A stretch of DNA of 64,000 nucleotides from DATKFM01 sp963810485 (GCA_963810485.1 CAWENQ010000007.1:620001-684000); one strand, 5' to 3'. Positions 25,877 to 35,621 are shown, counted from the stretch's first letter. Notes: generated by a model not told the origin, from the sequence alone. A program made the numbers and translations.

Positions 25877-28429
25877 TTACTCGTTGCGCAGATGCTGGGC
25901 GGGCCGCTGGCCGAGCGCCCGCCAGGTGCCGGCGAGGCCGATCAGCAGCGTCAGCAGCATGCCGATGGCAGCGGTGCCCGCGATAGTTGCGGGCACAAAG
26001 CGCCAGTCGCCCTCCATGACATGGGTGACGAACAGATAGGCGATGGCGCTGCCGAGGATCGCCGCCAGCAGCGCGGTGGCGAAGCCCAGCAGCCCATACT
26101 CGATCAGATAGGCGGAGAGAACCTGGCCGCGGCGGGCGCCCACCACTTTCAGGACGATGGCGTCATAGACCCGGCGGTGATGGCCGGCGACCACGGCGCC
26201 GCCCAGCACCAGGATGCCGGCCAGCAGCGTCACGGCGGCGCAGATCCGCACGGCGTCCGCCACGCTGCCGAGGATCTGGTTCACCGTCTCCAGCGCCTCT
26301 TTCACCCGGATCGACGAGACGTTGGGAAAGCGCTCCGACACGGCCTTCTGCAGGGCGATCTCCGCGTCATCGGGAATGCGGGCCGTCGCAAGATGGGTCT
26401 GCGGCGCGCCCTCCAGGATGCCGGGGGAGAACACCATGACGAAATTGATGGTCAGCGACGACCATTCGAACTCGCGGAAATTGGCGATGCTGCCGGTGAA
26501 GCTGCGGCCCAGCACATTGACCGTGATGGTATCGCCGATCTTGAGATCGAAGGCGGCGGCAACTTCGGCGTCGAGGGAGATCAGCGGCGGGCCGCGATAG
26601 TCCGCCGGCCACCATTCGCCTTCGGTGATCCGGCTGCCCGGCGGCACGGTGGCCGACCAAGTGATGCCACGGTCGCCTTCCAGCACCCAGCGCATCTCCC
26701 CGTCATTCTTCACCTCGGCGGCGGGCACATCGTTAAAGGCGGTGATGCGGCCGCGCAGCATCGGCACCCGCTGCAGGTCGCTGACGCCGGGATATCCCTC
26801 GACCAGCTTGTCGAAGTCGGCCGTCTGGTCGGCCTGGATGTCGATGAAGAAGAAGGATGGCGCGGTGGCGGGCATGGTCTCCTGCACCTCGTCGCGCAGG
26901 TTGCGCTCGACGGCGGCGACGGCGACCAGAACGGTCATGCCGAGCCCGAGCGACAGCACGATGCTGGATGTGGGCGCGCCCGGCCGGTGCAGGTTGGTCA
27001 GCGCCAGCCGCCAGGTGGGCGAGAAGCGCTGCGGCCGCGCACTGGCCTTGCGCGCCAGCCATTTGACCCCGGCGGCGACGCCCTGGAACAGGGCAATGCA
27101 GAAGACGGCGCCGACGATGAATCCGCCGGCCAGCAGGCGGTCCTTGGCGGCTAGCACCACCAGCCCCGCCAGCAGCAGCGCGACCGCGCCGATGGCCAGG
27201 CATTCCCGCAGGCTCGGGCGGCGCGGCATGCGGTCCAGCAGATCCCGGAACAATTGCCCGCCGGGCACCCGCGCGGCGCGGAACAGCGGCGCCAGGGAGA
27301 AGGCCAGCGCGGTCAGCAGGCCGAAGGCGGCGGCGAGCAGCAGCGGTTCGGGATAAAGTGTGGCGCGGATGTCCAGCTGCATGCGCTGGGACAGGAACCC
27401 GGTGATCGCCGGTGGCGTCAGCGCGCCCAGGATCAGCCCGGCGGCAATGCCCGCCACGGCCAGGATCATGATCAGCAGCAGATAGCCGCGGAACAGCAGG
27501 CGCGACGGGGCGCCCAGGCATTTAAGTGTCGCCAGCGTCGCGGTCTTGCCCTGCAGATAGCTGCGCACCGCATTGCCGACACCCACACCGCCCACCAATA
27601 GCGCCGCGAGCCCGACCAGGATGAGATAGAGTCCGGTGCGGTCGATGAAGTTGCGCGTGCCGGCGGCGGCATCCTCCAATTCCCTGATGCGCCAGACGCC
27701 ATCGGGAAATCTTTCCTTCAGCGTTTTCAGCCAATCGGCCGCCGCAACCTCCGGCGGCAGCTTCATGCGGTAGAGGTAGTAGATCAGGCTGCCCGGCTGC
27801 ACGAGACCGGTGGAATCCAGGCTGCCGTCGGCCACCATCAGCCGCGGGCCGAGGATGAAGATGCCGCTGCCGCGGTCCGGCTCGCGGGTGATCGCGGCGC
27901 GAAGCTCGTAGATGGCATCGCCAATCTTCAGCGCGTCGCCGATCTTCAAATCCAGCCGCGCGATCAGATTCTCGTCCGCCGCCGCGCCCCAGCGGCCGTC
28001 CCGCAGTTCCGTCGCCGCCGCCAGACTCATCGCGGGATCAAGTTCCACGGCGCCATAGAGCGGATAGATGCCGTCGACGGCCTTCATCTCCACCAGCGCG
28101 CGGTCGTCCTTGCCGACAGGCGTCGCCATGGCGCGCATTTCCCGCGTGTGTGATGCCGTCGCGTTCTTTTCGATGAAGGCGAGCTGTTCTTCGGTCAGCG
28201 GCTTGTAGAGCACCCGCAGCTCCACATCGCCGCCCAGGATCTTCTGCGCGTCCGCCAGGATGCTGCTGCGCACCGCTGCGCCGGTGGAACCCACGGCGGC
28301 GATCACGGCGACGCCCAGCAGCAGGCAGGCGAGGAAGATGCGGAAGCCTTTCAAGCCGCCGCGCAGCTCCCGCCGCGCCAGCGTTGCGGCCAGCCGCCAG
28401 CTTCCGGCGGAGTCAGCGAGGCCGTTCAA
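25877..28429 (-). CDS. FtsX-family ABC transporter permease (YbbP type)
   Basis: An 850-residue permease. An N-terminal transmembrane helix (about residues 28-50) follows the R-R-E-L-R-G-G-L-K-G-F-R-I-F cytoplasmic start; a large periplasmic domain comes next; three helices plus two central ones surround a second periplasmic domain; and the final FtsX-type trio ends at the C-terminus. This duplicated MacB-like layout of about 830-850 residues is typical of YbbP. Its start overlaps the stop of the ATPase gene by four bases. With the divergent tesA this reproduces the tesA-ybbA-ybbP cluster; the substrate is unknown, with lipid or lipoprotein handling suspected. Confidence 0.9.
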   Translation of the reverse strand: MNGLADSAGSWRLAATLARRELRGGLKGFRIFLACLLLGVAVIAAVGSTGAAVRSSILADAQKILGGDVELRVLYKPLTEEQLAFIEKNATASHTREMRAMATPVGKDDRALVEMKAVDGIYPLYGAVELDPAMSLAAATELRDGRWGAAADENLIARLDLKIGDALKIGDAIYELRAAITREPDRGSGIFILGPRLMVADGSLDSTGLVQPGSLIYYLYRMKLPPEVAAADWLKTLKERFPDGVWRIRELEDAAAGTRNFIDRTGLYLILVGLAALLVGGVGVGNAVRSYLQGKTATLATLKCLGAPSRLLFRGYLLLIMILAVAGIAAGLILGALTPPAITGFLSQRMQLDIRATLYPEPLLLAAAFGLLTALAFSLAPLFRAARVPGGQLFRDLLDRMPRRPSLRECLAIGAVALLLAGLVVLAAKDRLLAGGFIVGAVFCIALFQGVAAGVKWLARKASARPQRFSPTWRLALTNLHRPGAPTSSIVLSLGLGMTVLVAVAAVERNLRDEVQETMPATAPSFFFIDIQADQTADFDKLVEGYPGVSDLQRVPMLRGRITAFNDVPAAEVKNDGEMRWVLEGDRGITWSATVPPGSRITEGEWWPADYRGPPLISLDAEVAAAFDLKIGDTITVNVLGRSFTGSIANFREFEWSSLTINFVMVFSPGILEGAPQTHLATARIPDDAEIALQKAVSERFPNVSSIRVKEALETVNQILGSVADAVRICAAVTLLAGILVLGGAVVAGHHRRVYDAIVLKVVGARRGQVLSAYLIEYGLLGFATALLAAILGSAIAYLFVTHVMEGDWRFVPATIAGTAAIGMLLTLLIGLAGTWRALGQRPAQHLRNE

Positions 28430-29124
28430 GCGACGCCATTGCGGATGCGGCCATCCAACAGATGCACCGTGCGGCCGCAGCGCTGCGCCAACGCGGGATC
28501 GTGGGTGATCAGCAACAGCGTGGTGCCGCGGCGCGCCCTGAGCTCGAACATCAGGTCGATGACCCGCTGGCCGGTCTCGCCGTCCAGATTGCCCGTCGGC
28601 TCGTCCGCCAGGAGCAGGCGCGGTTCGACGGCAAAGGCGCGGGCCAGCGCCACCCGCTGCTGTTCGCCGCCGGAAAGCTGGCCGGGATAGTGAGTCAGGC
28701 GATGGTCGAGGCCCACGGACTCCAACTCGCGCGCCGCTTTGCCGAAGGCATCGCGGTCGCCGGCCAGCTCCAGCGGCACCGCCACATTCTCCAGCGCCGT
28801 CATGGTGGGGATCAGGTGGAAATTCTGGAACACGATGCCGACGGATTTGCGCCGGAACAGCGCCAGCCCATCCTCGTTCAGCCGGTCCAGATCCACGCCG
28901 GCGACCTGGATCCGGCCGCTGCTGGGCCGCTCCAGGCCGGCGATGACCATCATCATCGTCGACTTGCCCGAGCCCGATGGGCCCACCACGCTAACCGTTT
29001 CACCGGCCGTCACCGATAAATCGATGCCGCGAAGAATATTGACCTCGCCCGCCGCGCTCTCCAGTTTTAGATGGATGTCGTCCAGGCGCACCATCATCTC
29101 GGCAGCTGCATCCAAGGCGGACAT
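28426..29124 (-). CDS. ABC transporter ATP-binding protein (YbbA/LolD type)
   Basis: A 232-residue ATPase with Walker A G-P-S-G-S-G-K-S-T at about residues 48-56, Q-loop F-Q-N-F-H-L-I-P, signature L-S-G-G-E-Q-Q-R, Walker B L-L-L-A-D-E-P-T-G-N-L-D and switch H-D-P. The A-D-E-P-T-G-N-L-D form is characteristic of the MacB/LolD/YbbA group. I choose the ATG at 29124; longer frames upstream overlap the divergent tesA. Its start codon overlaps tesA's by two bases on the opposite strand. Confidence 0.92.
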   Translation of the reverse strand: MSALDAAAEMMVRLDDIHLKLESAAGEVNILRGIDLSVTAGETVSVVGPSGSGKSTMMMVIAGLERPSSGRIQVAGVDLDRLNEDGLALFRRKSVGIVFQNFHLIPTMTALENVAVPLELAGDRDAFGKAARELESVGLDHRLTHYPGQLSGGEQQRVALARAFAVEPRLLLADEPTGNLDGETGQRVIDLMFELRARRGTTLLLITHDPALAQRCGRTVHLLDGRIRNGVA

Positions 29125-29830
29125 GGTCTCTCGATTCCTGAATCGGCGCGGGAGGGGCCTGCAGGCGCCTGGGTGGGCATATGGGCTAAGCCTTCTTTGT
29201 GTCAAGCTGGCGGCGTTGGCCCTGCTGATTGTGGCGGTTCCGGCACGGGCTGAGGACATGCTGAAGATCCTGGCGCTGGGCGACAGTCTCACCGCCGGCT
29301 ACGGCCTCAGCGACAGCGAGAGTTATCCCGTGAAGCTGCAGGCGGCGCTCAAGGCCAAGGGGATCGAGGCCCAGGTGATCAATGGCGGCGTCTCCGGCGA
29401 TACCAGCGCCGGCGGGCTGGCGCGGCTGGATTGGGCGCTGGCTGACGATCCCGACATTGTGATCGTTGAACTGGGCGCCAATGACGGGCTGCGCGGCCTC
29501 GATCCCGCCAAGACCCAGGAGAATCTCGACGCCGTCCTCAAGCGCCTGACGGGGGAAAAGCGCGCGGTGCTTCTCACCGGCATGCTGGCGCCGCCCAACA
29601 TGGGCAGCGACTATGGCAACGCCTTCAAGAGCATCTATCCCGCCCTCGCGGCGAAGTATGGCATTCGGCTCTATCCGTTCTTTCTCGAGGGCGTCGCCGC
29701 GGATCCCGCGCTCAACCAGGCCGACGGCATCCATCCCACCGGCGCCGGCATCGATATCATCGTCGCGCGGATCTTGCCTGAGGTCATCGCGGTGATCGAT
29801 ACGCTGCGGGGAACGGCGTCCGGCGGCTGA
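29123..29830 (+). CDS. tesA: arylesterase / lysophospholipase L1-like SGNH hydrolase TesA
   Basis: A 235-residue SGNH hydrolase, probably periplasmic: a basic, rather long n-region, then L-A-A-L-A-L-L-I-V-A-V-P-A-R-A with cleavage near residue 43. Block I is L-A-L-G-D-S-L-T-A-G-Y-G (catalytic Ser), block II has N-G-G-V-S-G-D-T, block III E-L-G-A-N-D-G, and block V D-G-I-H-P-T-G-A-G (catalytic Asp and His). The only in-frame ATG before the signal sequence is at 29123, so transcription must begin inside the divergent ATPase gene or within a few bases of it. It ends before a bidirectional terminator. Confidence 0.92.
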   Translation: MVSRFLNRRGRGLQAPGWAYGLSLLCVKLAALALLIVAVPARAEDMLKILALGDSLTAGYGLSDSESYPVKLQAALKAKGIEAQVINGGVSGDTSAGGLARLDWALADDPDIVIVELGANDGLRGLDPAKTQENLDAVLKRLTGEKRAVLLTGMLAPPNMGSDYGNAFKSIYPALAAKYGIRLYPFFLEGVAADPALNQADGIHPTGAGIDIIVARILPEVIAVIDTLRGTASGG

Positions 29831-29847
29831 CGGCTCTGCAAAGAAAT

Positions 29848-29876
29848 CACCCCTGCCCTCGGGAAGGGCAGGGGTG
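29848..29876. terminator. bidirectional terminator between tesA and PRC-barrel gene
   Basis: A perfect 12-bp stem CACCCCTGCCCT / AGGGCAGGGGTG with a 5-base loop lies between the converging stops of tesA (29830) and the PRC-barrel gene (29890). Short A and T runs flank it. Confidence 0.75.
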
Positions 29877-29889
29877 CTTGCGCTGTCAG

Positions 29890-30456
29890 TTACTCGGCTG
29901 TCGTTGGCGGTGCTGCCGGCGGCGGGGCTGCAGGTGGCGGCGCCGACTGCTCGTATTGCAGGGCTTCCTGGGTCTTGAAGTCCGGCACGATCTCCAGTTG
30001 TTCCCTGTCGTAGCTGATCGTTACCAGTGCTTCTTGCGGCGAGACATCGACCTCGTCCCACTTGATGCCGACGGATTTGCCGCCGATCCCCAGCAGTCCG
30101 CCGATCTTCAGGACGACGCCGACGATCTGTCCGTTCTGGTCGAACACAATATCCTCGACCTCGCCGACCTCGTCGCCTTGAACATTGTAGACGGTCGTGC
30201 CGATCAGTTTATCGGCACGCAAATCCGTTGCATTCTCAGCGGGAATAATGGCCTCGGCCGGCGGCGGCGTAGCCGGAGCCTCCTCGGCAGCCATGTCGGC
30301 TGGCGGCTGAGTCGCATTGTCGGGCGGCGGCGGCGCGGCCTGATCCTGCGCCAATGGCTCCGGCGGCGGTGGCGTACCGGTGGTGGAGTCCTGAGCCAAA
30401 GCCGGCGTCAGTGCCAGGGCAGCGATTGCCGTAGTCAGAAGCAAGCGTTGCAACAT
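29890..30456 (-). CDS. secreted PRC-barrel domain protein
   Basis: A 188-residue protein with a signal peptide (L-L-L-T-T-A-I-A-A-L-A-L-T-P-A-L-A, cleavage near residue 21), a Pro/Ala-rich linker (about 25-75), a PRC-barrel domain (about 78-160; L-I-G-T-T-V-Y-N, G-E-V-E-D-I-V-F-D, G-V-G at the strand turns) and a Pro/Ala tail. PRC barrels are small beta domains found in RNA-processing and photosynthetic proteins; the exported forms are common and poorly understood in alphaproteobacteria. A very strong AAGGAGGTG ribosome site precedes the ATG, suggesting high expression. Confidence 0.88.
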   Translation of the reverse strand: MLQRLLLTTAIAALALTPALAQDSTTGTPPPPEPLAQDQAAPPPPDNATQPPADMAAEEAPATPPPAEAIIPAENATDLRADKLIGTTVYNVQGDEVGEVEDIVFDQNGQIVGVVLKIGGLLGIGGKSVGIKWDEVDVSPQEALVTISYDREQLEIVPDFKTQEALQYEQSAPPPAAPPPAAPPTTAE

Positions 30457-30670
30457 GAGACACCTCCTTCACGAATCCGGGGTCCAGCTGCCGGAGCAGA
30501 TGGATTGCCCCACGCCAACAATGTGTTGCCCCGAAACCTGATTAAAAGAGATGCCGGTGCGAGCCCGCTCCGGTATGCAGCTTTTTGCAGTAGAATCAGA
30601 AAGCTATGCTGCGCGTGGAAGCTGTAGCTGTTTTGTGATCATGTCGACCACGGCGATGCCACAGTAAGGT

Positions 30671-30699
30671 TTGACGACTCCCGAGCGCTGAATTATGCG
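30671..30699 (+). promoter_or_regulatory. candidate sigma-70 promoter for aldo/keto reductase operon
   Basis: TTGACG, a 17-base spacer and TATGCG, followed 20 bases on by an AGGGGAG ribosome site and the ATG at 30730. The -35 element is near consensus; the -10 is weak. It sits in the 273-bp divergent gap before the plus-strand run. Confidence 0.4.
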
Positions 30700-30729
30700 C
30701 AGCCGGGTTCACTCATTCAGGGGAGTTTC

Positions 30730-31771
30730 ATGGAGTACCGTCAACTCGGCCGCAGCGACATCAAGGTCAGCGCCATCTGCCTGGGCACGATGATGTATGG
30801 CGAGCAGGCGATGCAGGACGAGGCGTTCCAGCAGATGGATTACGCTCTCGACCGCGGCGTCACGTTCTGGGACGCGGCGGAGATGTATCCGGTACCGCCG
30901 AAAGAGGAGACCTATGGCCGCACGGAAGAGATCCTCGGCAACTGGTTCGCGGCACGCAAGAAGCGCGACAAGGTGATTCTGGCGACCAAGGTGGCCGGCC
31001 CGGACAAGCGCCTTGGCTATGTGCGTGGCGGCAATGCGCGTCTGAACAAGGATCATATGACACGCGCGCTCGAGGACAGCCTGAAGCGCCTGAAGACCGA
31101 TTACGTCGATCTCTATCAGCTCCATTGGAGCGAGCGGGAAACCAACACCTTCGGCCGCCTGGGTTACGCGCCCTCAGCGCAGGAGGACGGCACGCCGCTG
31201 GAAGAGACGCTCGCCGCACTCGCCGATCTCGTGAACAGCGGCAAGGTGCGGCAGGTGGGCATCTCCAACGAGTTCCGCCTGGGGCGCCATGCGCTATCTC
31301 GCGCTGTCGGAAGCCGGCGGCGGCCCGCGCATCGTCAGCGTGCAGAATTCCTACAACCTCCTGAACCGGACATTCGAAGCCGGGCTGGCCGAAGTGGCGC
31401 TGCGCGAGAATTGCGGCCTGCTGGCCTATTCGCCCTTGGGCATGGGCGCGCTGTCGGGAAAATATGTCGGCGGCGCCAAACCCGCCGATGGCCGGCTGGT
31501 GAAGTATACCCACTGGAAGCGCTATTTGACGCCGCAAGGCGTTGCCGCGACGGAAGCCTATGTGAAACTGGCGCGCGAGCATGGCCTGGATCCCGCGCAG
31601 ATGGCGCTGGCCTTCATCAATATGCGGTCCTTCACGACGGCCAACATCATCGGCGCGCGCACCATGGCGCAGTTGAAGACCGACATCGACAGCATCGACC
31701 TCAAGGTGAGCCCGGAGGTGCTCGACGGCATCGACGCCATTCACAAGCAGTACACCTATCCCTGTCCCTGA
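30730..31771 (+). pseudogene. aldo/keto reductase (Tas type), one frameshift
   Basis: A full-length Tas-like aldo/keto reductase of about 347 codons read in two frames. The first part has M-E-Y-R-Q-L-G-R-S-D-I-K-V-S, F-W-D-A-A-E-M-Y (catalytic Asp and Tyr), V-I-L-A-T-K (catalytic Lys), the Y-Q-L-H-W active-site His and V-G-I-S-N-E. The second part resumes with M-R-Y-L-A-L-S-E, S-V-Q-N-S-Y-N-L-L-N-R, Y-S-P-L-G-M-G-A-L-S-G-K-Y and the NADP-binding N-I-I-G-A-R-T. The frame changes near 31272. It heads a plus-strand run of four genes with short gaps. Function: NADPH-dependent carbonyl reduction, substrate unknown. Confidence 0.88.
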
Positions 31772-31789
31772 TTCCCGACGCTGGAACCT

Positions 31790-32332
31790 ATGCGCCTGTT
31801 CGTCGGCATCGCGCTGCCCCAGGATATCCGCTTCCGCCTGAGCCTGCTCTGCTGCGGCCTGCCGAACATCAGGTGGGTGCAGCCGGAGAACATGCATCTG
31901 ACGCTGCGCTTCATCGGCGAGGTGGATAACGGCGTGATGCAGGATATCGACGCGGCGCTGGCGGCGGTGCGGGCGCCGCGCTTTCCGCTGTCGATCTCCG
32001 GCGTCGGCCATTTCGGCAACGACAAGAAGGTGCGGGTGATCTGGGCGGGCGTGGAAAAATCGCCGGCACTGCAGCATCTTCACGACAAGATCGAATCCGC
32101 CGTGGTGCGCTCGGGCCAGCCGCCCGACGGGCAAAAATTTTCGCCCCATGTCACGCTGTCGCGGGTGAAGACGCCGCCGCCGGCGGGCAAGCTGCTGGAA
32201 TTCATCGCCGCCAACAACCTGTTCCGCGCGCAGCCCTTCGAAGTCACGCATTTCACGCTGTTCTCCAGCTTCCCGTCCAGCGAGGGTTCGATCTACCGCG
32301 CGGAGGAAAGCTACGAGCTGAGCCGCGCATGA
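31790..32332 (+). CDS. thpR: RNA 2',3'-cyclic phosphodiesterase ThpR
   Basis: A 180-residue 2H phosphoesterase. It has the two H-x-T/S-x motifs: H-L-T-L at residues 36-39 and H-V-T-L at 120-123, flanked by R-W-V-Q-P-E-N and F-S-P-H-V-T-L-S-R. The start M-R-L-F-V-G-I-A-L-P is typical. The family opens 2',3'-cyclic phosphate ends of RNA and was first described as a 2'-5' RNA ligase. Intact; overlaps the sirtuin start by four bases, so the genes are translationally coupled. Confidence 0.92.
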   Translation: MRLFVGIALPQDIRFRLSLLCCGLPNIRWVQPENMHLTLRFIGEVDNGVMQDIDAALAAVRAPRFPLSISGVGHFGNDKKVRVIWAGVEKSPALQHLHDKIESAVVRSGQPPDGQKFSPHVTLSRVKTPPPAGKLLEFIAANNLFRAQPFEVTHFTLFSSFPSSEGSIYRAEESYELSRA

Positions 32333-33067
32333 GGCCGACGATGCAGCGGATCCTCATTCTTACCGGCGCCGGCATCTCCAAGGAATCCGGCCTCGATACA
32401 TTCCGCGATGCGGATGGCACCTGGTCCAAGGTGCCGCTGGAGGAGGTTGCGACGCCGGAAGCCTTCGCGCGCAATCCCGCACGGGTGCAGGAATTCTACA
32501 ACGCGCGGCGGCGCAGCCTGCGCAACGCGAATATCACGCCCAACGCTGGTCATCGCGCGCTGGCCGCTGTTGGAACGCGACTGGCCCGGCGAAATGCTTG
32601 TGGTCACTCAGAATATCGATGACCTGCATGAGCGCGCCGGGAGTCGTCATCTCATCCATATGCACGGCGAATTGCTGAAGGCGCGCTGCATTGCCTGCGA
32701 AAGCGCCAGCCCTTGGCTCGACGACATAACCTTGGAGTCGAACTGTCCTGCCTGCCGGCAATCGGGCCGTCTCCGCCCTCATGTCGTGTGGTTCGGTGAA
32801 ATGCCTCTGGAAATCGAGGTCATTCAGGAAGCGATTGCCGTTTGCGACGTCTTCGTTGCCATCGGCACCTCCGGTGTCGTGTATCCCGCTGCCGGTTTTG
32901 TGCAGGACGCATGCCAGGCCGGCGCTCACACGATCGAGCTGAATCTCGAACCGTCGGAAGGGCAAAGTCTCTTTGCCGAACGTATCTATGGTCCGGCGAC
33001 GGAGGTTGTGCCGGCTTTCGTCGAGGAATTGCTCCGGCAAACGCGCAAACCGAGCGTGACACGATAG
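32329..33067 (+). pseudogene. NAD-dependent protein deacylase (sirtuin), one frameshift
   Basis: A bacterial sirtuin of about 246 codons in two frames. Part one has L-T-G-A-G-I-S-K-E-S-G-L, F-R-D-A-D-G-T-W and the N-A-G-H-R-A-L segment; part two resumes with L-L-E-R-D-W, T-Q-N-I-D-D-L-H (NAD site), H-M-H-G-E (catalytic His), zinc ligands C-I-A-C and C-P-A-C, V-V-W-F-G-E and G-T-S-G-V-V-Y-P-A-A. The frame changes near 32565. The ATG at 32329 overlaps thpR; 32341 is an alternative. It would remove acyl groups from lysines with NAD+. Only one indel, so a sequencing error is plausible. Confidence 0.88.
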
Positions 33068-33069
33068 AG

Positions 33070-33669
33070 ATGGCTGCGCTCGATAAGCTGTTGCGCGATG
33101 TCCGGGCCTGTCAGGTCTGCGCCGCGCATCTGCCGCTGGGGCCGCGGCCGGTGCTGCGCATGACTTCGACGGCGCGTCTCCTGATCATCGGCCAGGCGCC
33201 GGGGACGAAGGTGCATGAGAGCGGCATCCCCTGGAACGACCGCAGCGGCGATCGCCTGCGGCAATGGCTGGAGATGGATCGCGATACCTTCTACGACGAA
33301 TCCCGCATCGCCATCATGCCCATGGGCTTCTGCTATCCCGGCGTGGACAAGAACGGCGGCGACCGGCCGCCGCGGCCGGAATGCGCGCCGGCCTGGCATG
33401 AGCGGCTGCGCGCGCATCTGCCTGACATCGAGCTGACGCTGCTGGTCGGACAATATGCCCAGGCGCATTATCTCGGCGCCCGCCACCAGGCGACGATGAC
33501 GGAAACAGTCCGGGCGTGGCGCGACTACGCGCCGGAATTCATTCCGCTGCCGCACCCGAGCTGGCGCAATACCGGCTGGCTGAAGAAGAACCCCTGGTTC
33601 GAGGACAGCTTGGTGCCGGCGCTCAGGCGTCGCGTGCAGCCGATTATCGCAAGTAAAACAGCGGCCTAG
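33070..33669 (+). CDS. uracil-DNA glycosylase family protein
   Basis: A 199-residue UDG-superfamily protein. It begins with a short C-x-x-C (C-Q-V-C), then the first catalytic motif G-Q-A-P-G-T, P-W-N-D-R-S-G-D-R-L-R-Q-W, the hydrophobic L-L-V-G-Q-Y-A strand and the second motif L-P-H-P-S-W-R-N. Both superfamily active-site motifs are therefore present. The N-terminal cysteines are fewer than the four of the iron-sulfur family-4 enzymes. The start at 33070, three bases past the sirtuin stop, is chosen by domain beginning. It probably acts in base-excision repair, though substrate range is untested. Confidence 0.88.
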   Translation: MAALDKLLRDVRACQVCAAHLPLGPRPVLRMTSTARLLIIGQAPGTKVHESGIPWNDRSGDRLRQWLEMDRDTFYDESRIAIMPMGFCYPGVDKNGGDRPPRPECAPAWHERLRAHLPDIELTLLVGQYAQAHYLGARHQATMTETVRAWRDYAPEFIPLPHPSWRNTGWLKKNPWFEDSLVPALRRRVQPIIASKTAA

Positions 33670-33691
33670 CGGCGGCTCCCGCCATCCGGAA

Positions 33692-34375
33692 CTAGCCGCC
33701 CAGCGCGATGGTCATGACCACCAGCAGGATGCCGAACAGCACCATGAACAGCCCCACCGCCCAGGGGTTGCGCTCGGTTAGGCGGCCGAAAACATAGCCC
33801 ATCAGGAACAGCATCACGATCGCGATGGCGTTGGAGATCCGCAGCGCCAGCACGGCGTCATCCAGGAACATGAAGGGTATCGCCACCGGAAAGGTGGACA
33901 AAAACACGAGCAGCAGGACGCCGGCTGCGGCCCGCCAATCCCCGCCGCTCAAGCGTGCGCGCTTGGGCGGCTCGGGCAGTTGAGTCAATCGCGCGCGGAT
34001 CTCGTCCAACTCCGCGGGTTTCATGACGGAGGCGATCATCGGCGGCAGCGCATCCGATATCAGGCGATGGGCCCGCTGCGGATCGGCCGCCTTGCGCAGC
34101 GCCTTCAGGGAGATAATGCCGCGGCCCCGGTCCGCCATGCAGCCCATGAGATAGAACACCGCATCGATGATGCCCCAGGCCAGATTGCAGCCCAGCGCGC
34201 CGATCAGCATGACCTGGACATCCTCGCGGCCGGCTTCGGCGGCGCCGAGCGTGCCGGTGAAGGTCAGCACCATGATCAAGCCGAAGAGGATCTCCGACAC
34301 CCGGTCGATGGGATCGAGCGCATGCTTGGAGGAAGCCGGCCCGTCGCCGGCGGTGGAATCTGAGGTCATGGTCAT
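33692..34375 (-). CDS. VIT1/CCC1-like membrane protein
   Basis: A 227-residue protein. After a polar N-terminus come two hydrophobic segments (about residues 27-50 and 57-78, with G-A-L-G-C-N-L-A-W-G-I-I-D-A), a charged cytoplasmic loop, and three more helices ending in V-V-M-T-I-A-L-G-G. The helix pattern and G-x-x-x-N-x-x-W-G-x-x-D signature suggest a VIT1/CCC1-type iron or manganese transporter, though the classic domain is not certain. The ATG overlaps the stop of the upstream Ca2+/H+ exchanger by four bases (ATGA), so the two are coupled, hinting at shared cation homeostasis. Confidence 0.7.
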   Translation of the reverse strand: MTMTSDSTAGDGPASSKHALDPIDRVSEILFGLIMVLTFTGTLGAAEAGREDVQVMLIGALGCNLAWGIIDAVFYLMGCMADRGRGIISLKALRKAADPQRAHRLISDALPPMIASVMKPAELDEIRARLTQLPEPPKRARLSGGDWRAAAGVLLLVFLSTFPVAIPFMFLDDAVLALRISNAIAIVMLFLMGYVFGRLTERNPWAVGLFMVLFGILLVVMTIALGG

Positions 34376-35470
34376 TGCACCTGCGGCGGTAGGAGATAGA
34401 GCGTCATGGCGAAGATCAGATAGACCATCAGCACCAGAACGCCGGTGTACCAGGCCGATTGTCCGCCATTGGTCACCAGCGTCGCCGTGATGGTCGCGAT
34501 CAGGATCATCACCACGGCGCCGGGCCAGAATTGCAGATCCATCGGCGCCGGTCCGATGAAATAGCTCAGCAGCACCAGCACCGGCGCCACGAACAGCGCG
34601 ATCTGGGACGCGCTGCCCAGCGCGATGCCGACGCTGAGATCCAACCGGTTCTTGCGCGCGCCGGAAAAGGCCGAAGCCATTTCCGCAGCACCCCCGACCA
34701 GCGCCACGATGATGAAACCCACGAAGGCGTCGGTCATGCCGAAGGTCAAGGCCGCCTCCTGCACCGACGCGACGAAGATTTCGCTCACCAGCGCGACCAG
34801 GATCGTGACGCCGGCCAGCACCGCCAGGGCAAGACCGATCGGCCATGGCGCTTCGCCGTCTTCGCCATGGGCCGCCTTGCTGGCAAACCATTCGCGATGG
34901 GTCTTGAGCGAAAACAACAGGCTGAGGCCATAGGCGATGATGAGCAGCACCGCCAGGCCCAAGCTCATTTTTTCCGTGAAAGCCGACCAGCTTGCCGAAT
35001 TCGGCTTCGGCGACCGCCGACGGGATCAACAGCGCCACCGTGGCCACGAACAGCAAGCCGGCTTGAAGACGGGCGCCGGCGCGATTGAATTCCTGGGTGT
35101 GGTGCTTGAGCCCGCCGAGAAAGAAGGAGGCGCCGAGCATGAACAAGCTGTTGGTGACGATGGCGCCGGCAATGGAGGCCTTCACCAGCATGTATTCCCC
35201 GGCGCGCAGGGCGGTGAGGGCGATGACCAGCTCGGTCAGGTTTCCCAGCGTGGCGTTGAGCAGGCCACCGGCAGCGTCGCCTGTCTTGGCCGCCACGGAC
35301 TTCGTGGCATGGCTCAACAGCGCCGCCAGCGGCACGATCGCCAGGACCGACAGCAGGAACAGGAGGGTATGGGAGTCCGGCCATAGCCTCTCGCCCGCCA
35401 GGACAATGGGCACGAAGATCAGCAGCCACAGCAGCGGATTGTGCCGGATCTCCTTCAGCAACAGATTCAT
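34372..35470 (-). pseudogene. calcium/proton exchanger (CaCA/Cax family), one frameshift
   Basis: A cation/proton antiporter of about 366 codons with two homologous halves. The first contains G-L-L-N-A-T-L-G-N-L-T-E-L, the second G-G-A-A-E-M-A-S-A-F, each carrying a conserved Glu in a transmembrane helix. The frame changes at 34979-34981, where an AAA run (TTT on the coding strand) appears one base too long; removing one base restores V-G-F-T-E-K-M-S-L. The start M-N-L-L-L-K-E-I-R-H is at 35470. It would export Ca2+ from the cytoplasm in exchange for protons. A one-base homopolymer event is typical of a sequencing error. Confidence 0.88.
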
Positions 35471-35621
35471 GAGCGCCCCCCGATTGTGGCCCGTCCGGAA
35501 AACCCCCTTGGTCCGGTTACGGACAGCCGGAAACGCAGCAACTGAATTCCAGGCAGTATGCCATGGCAAGGCGCCGGAAATCACATCCTTGATGGCCCCG
35601 ATTTGGATCAGACGGGTTGGT

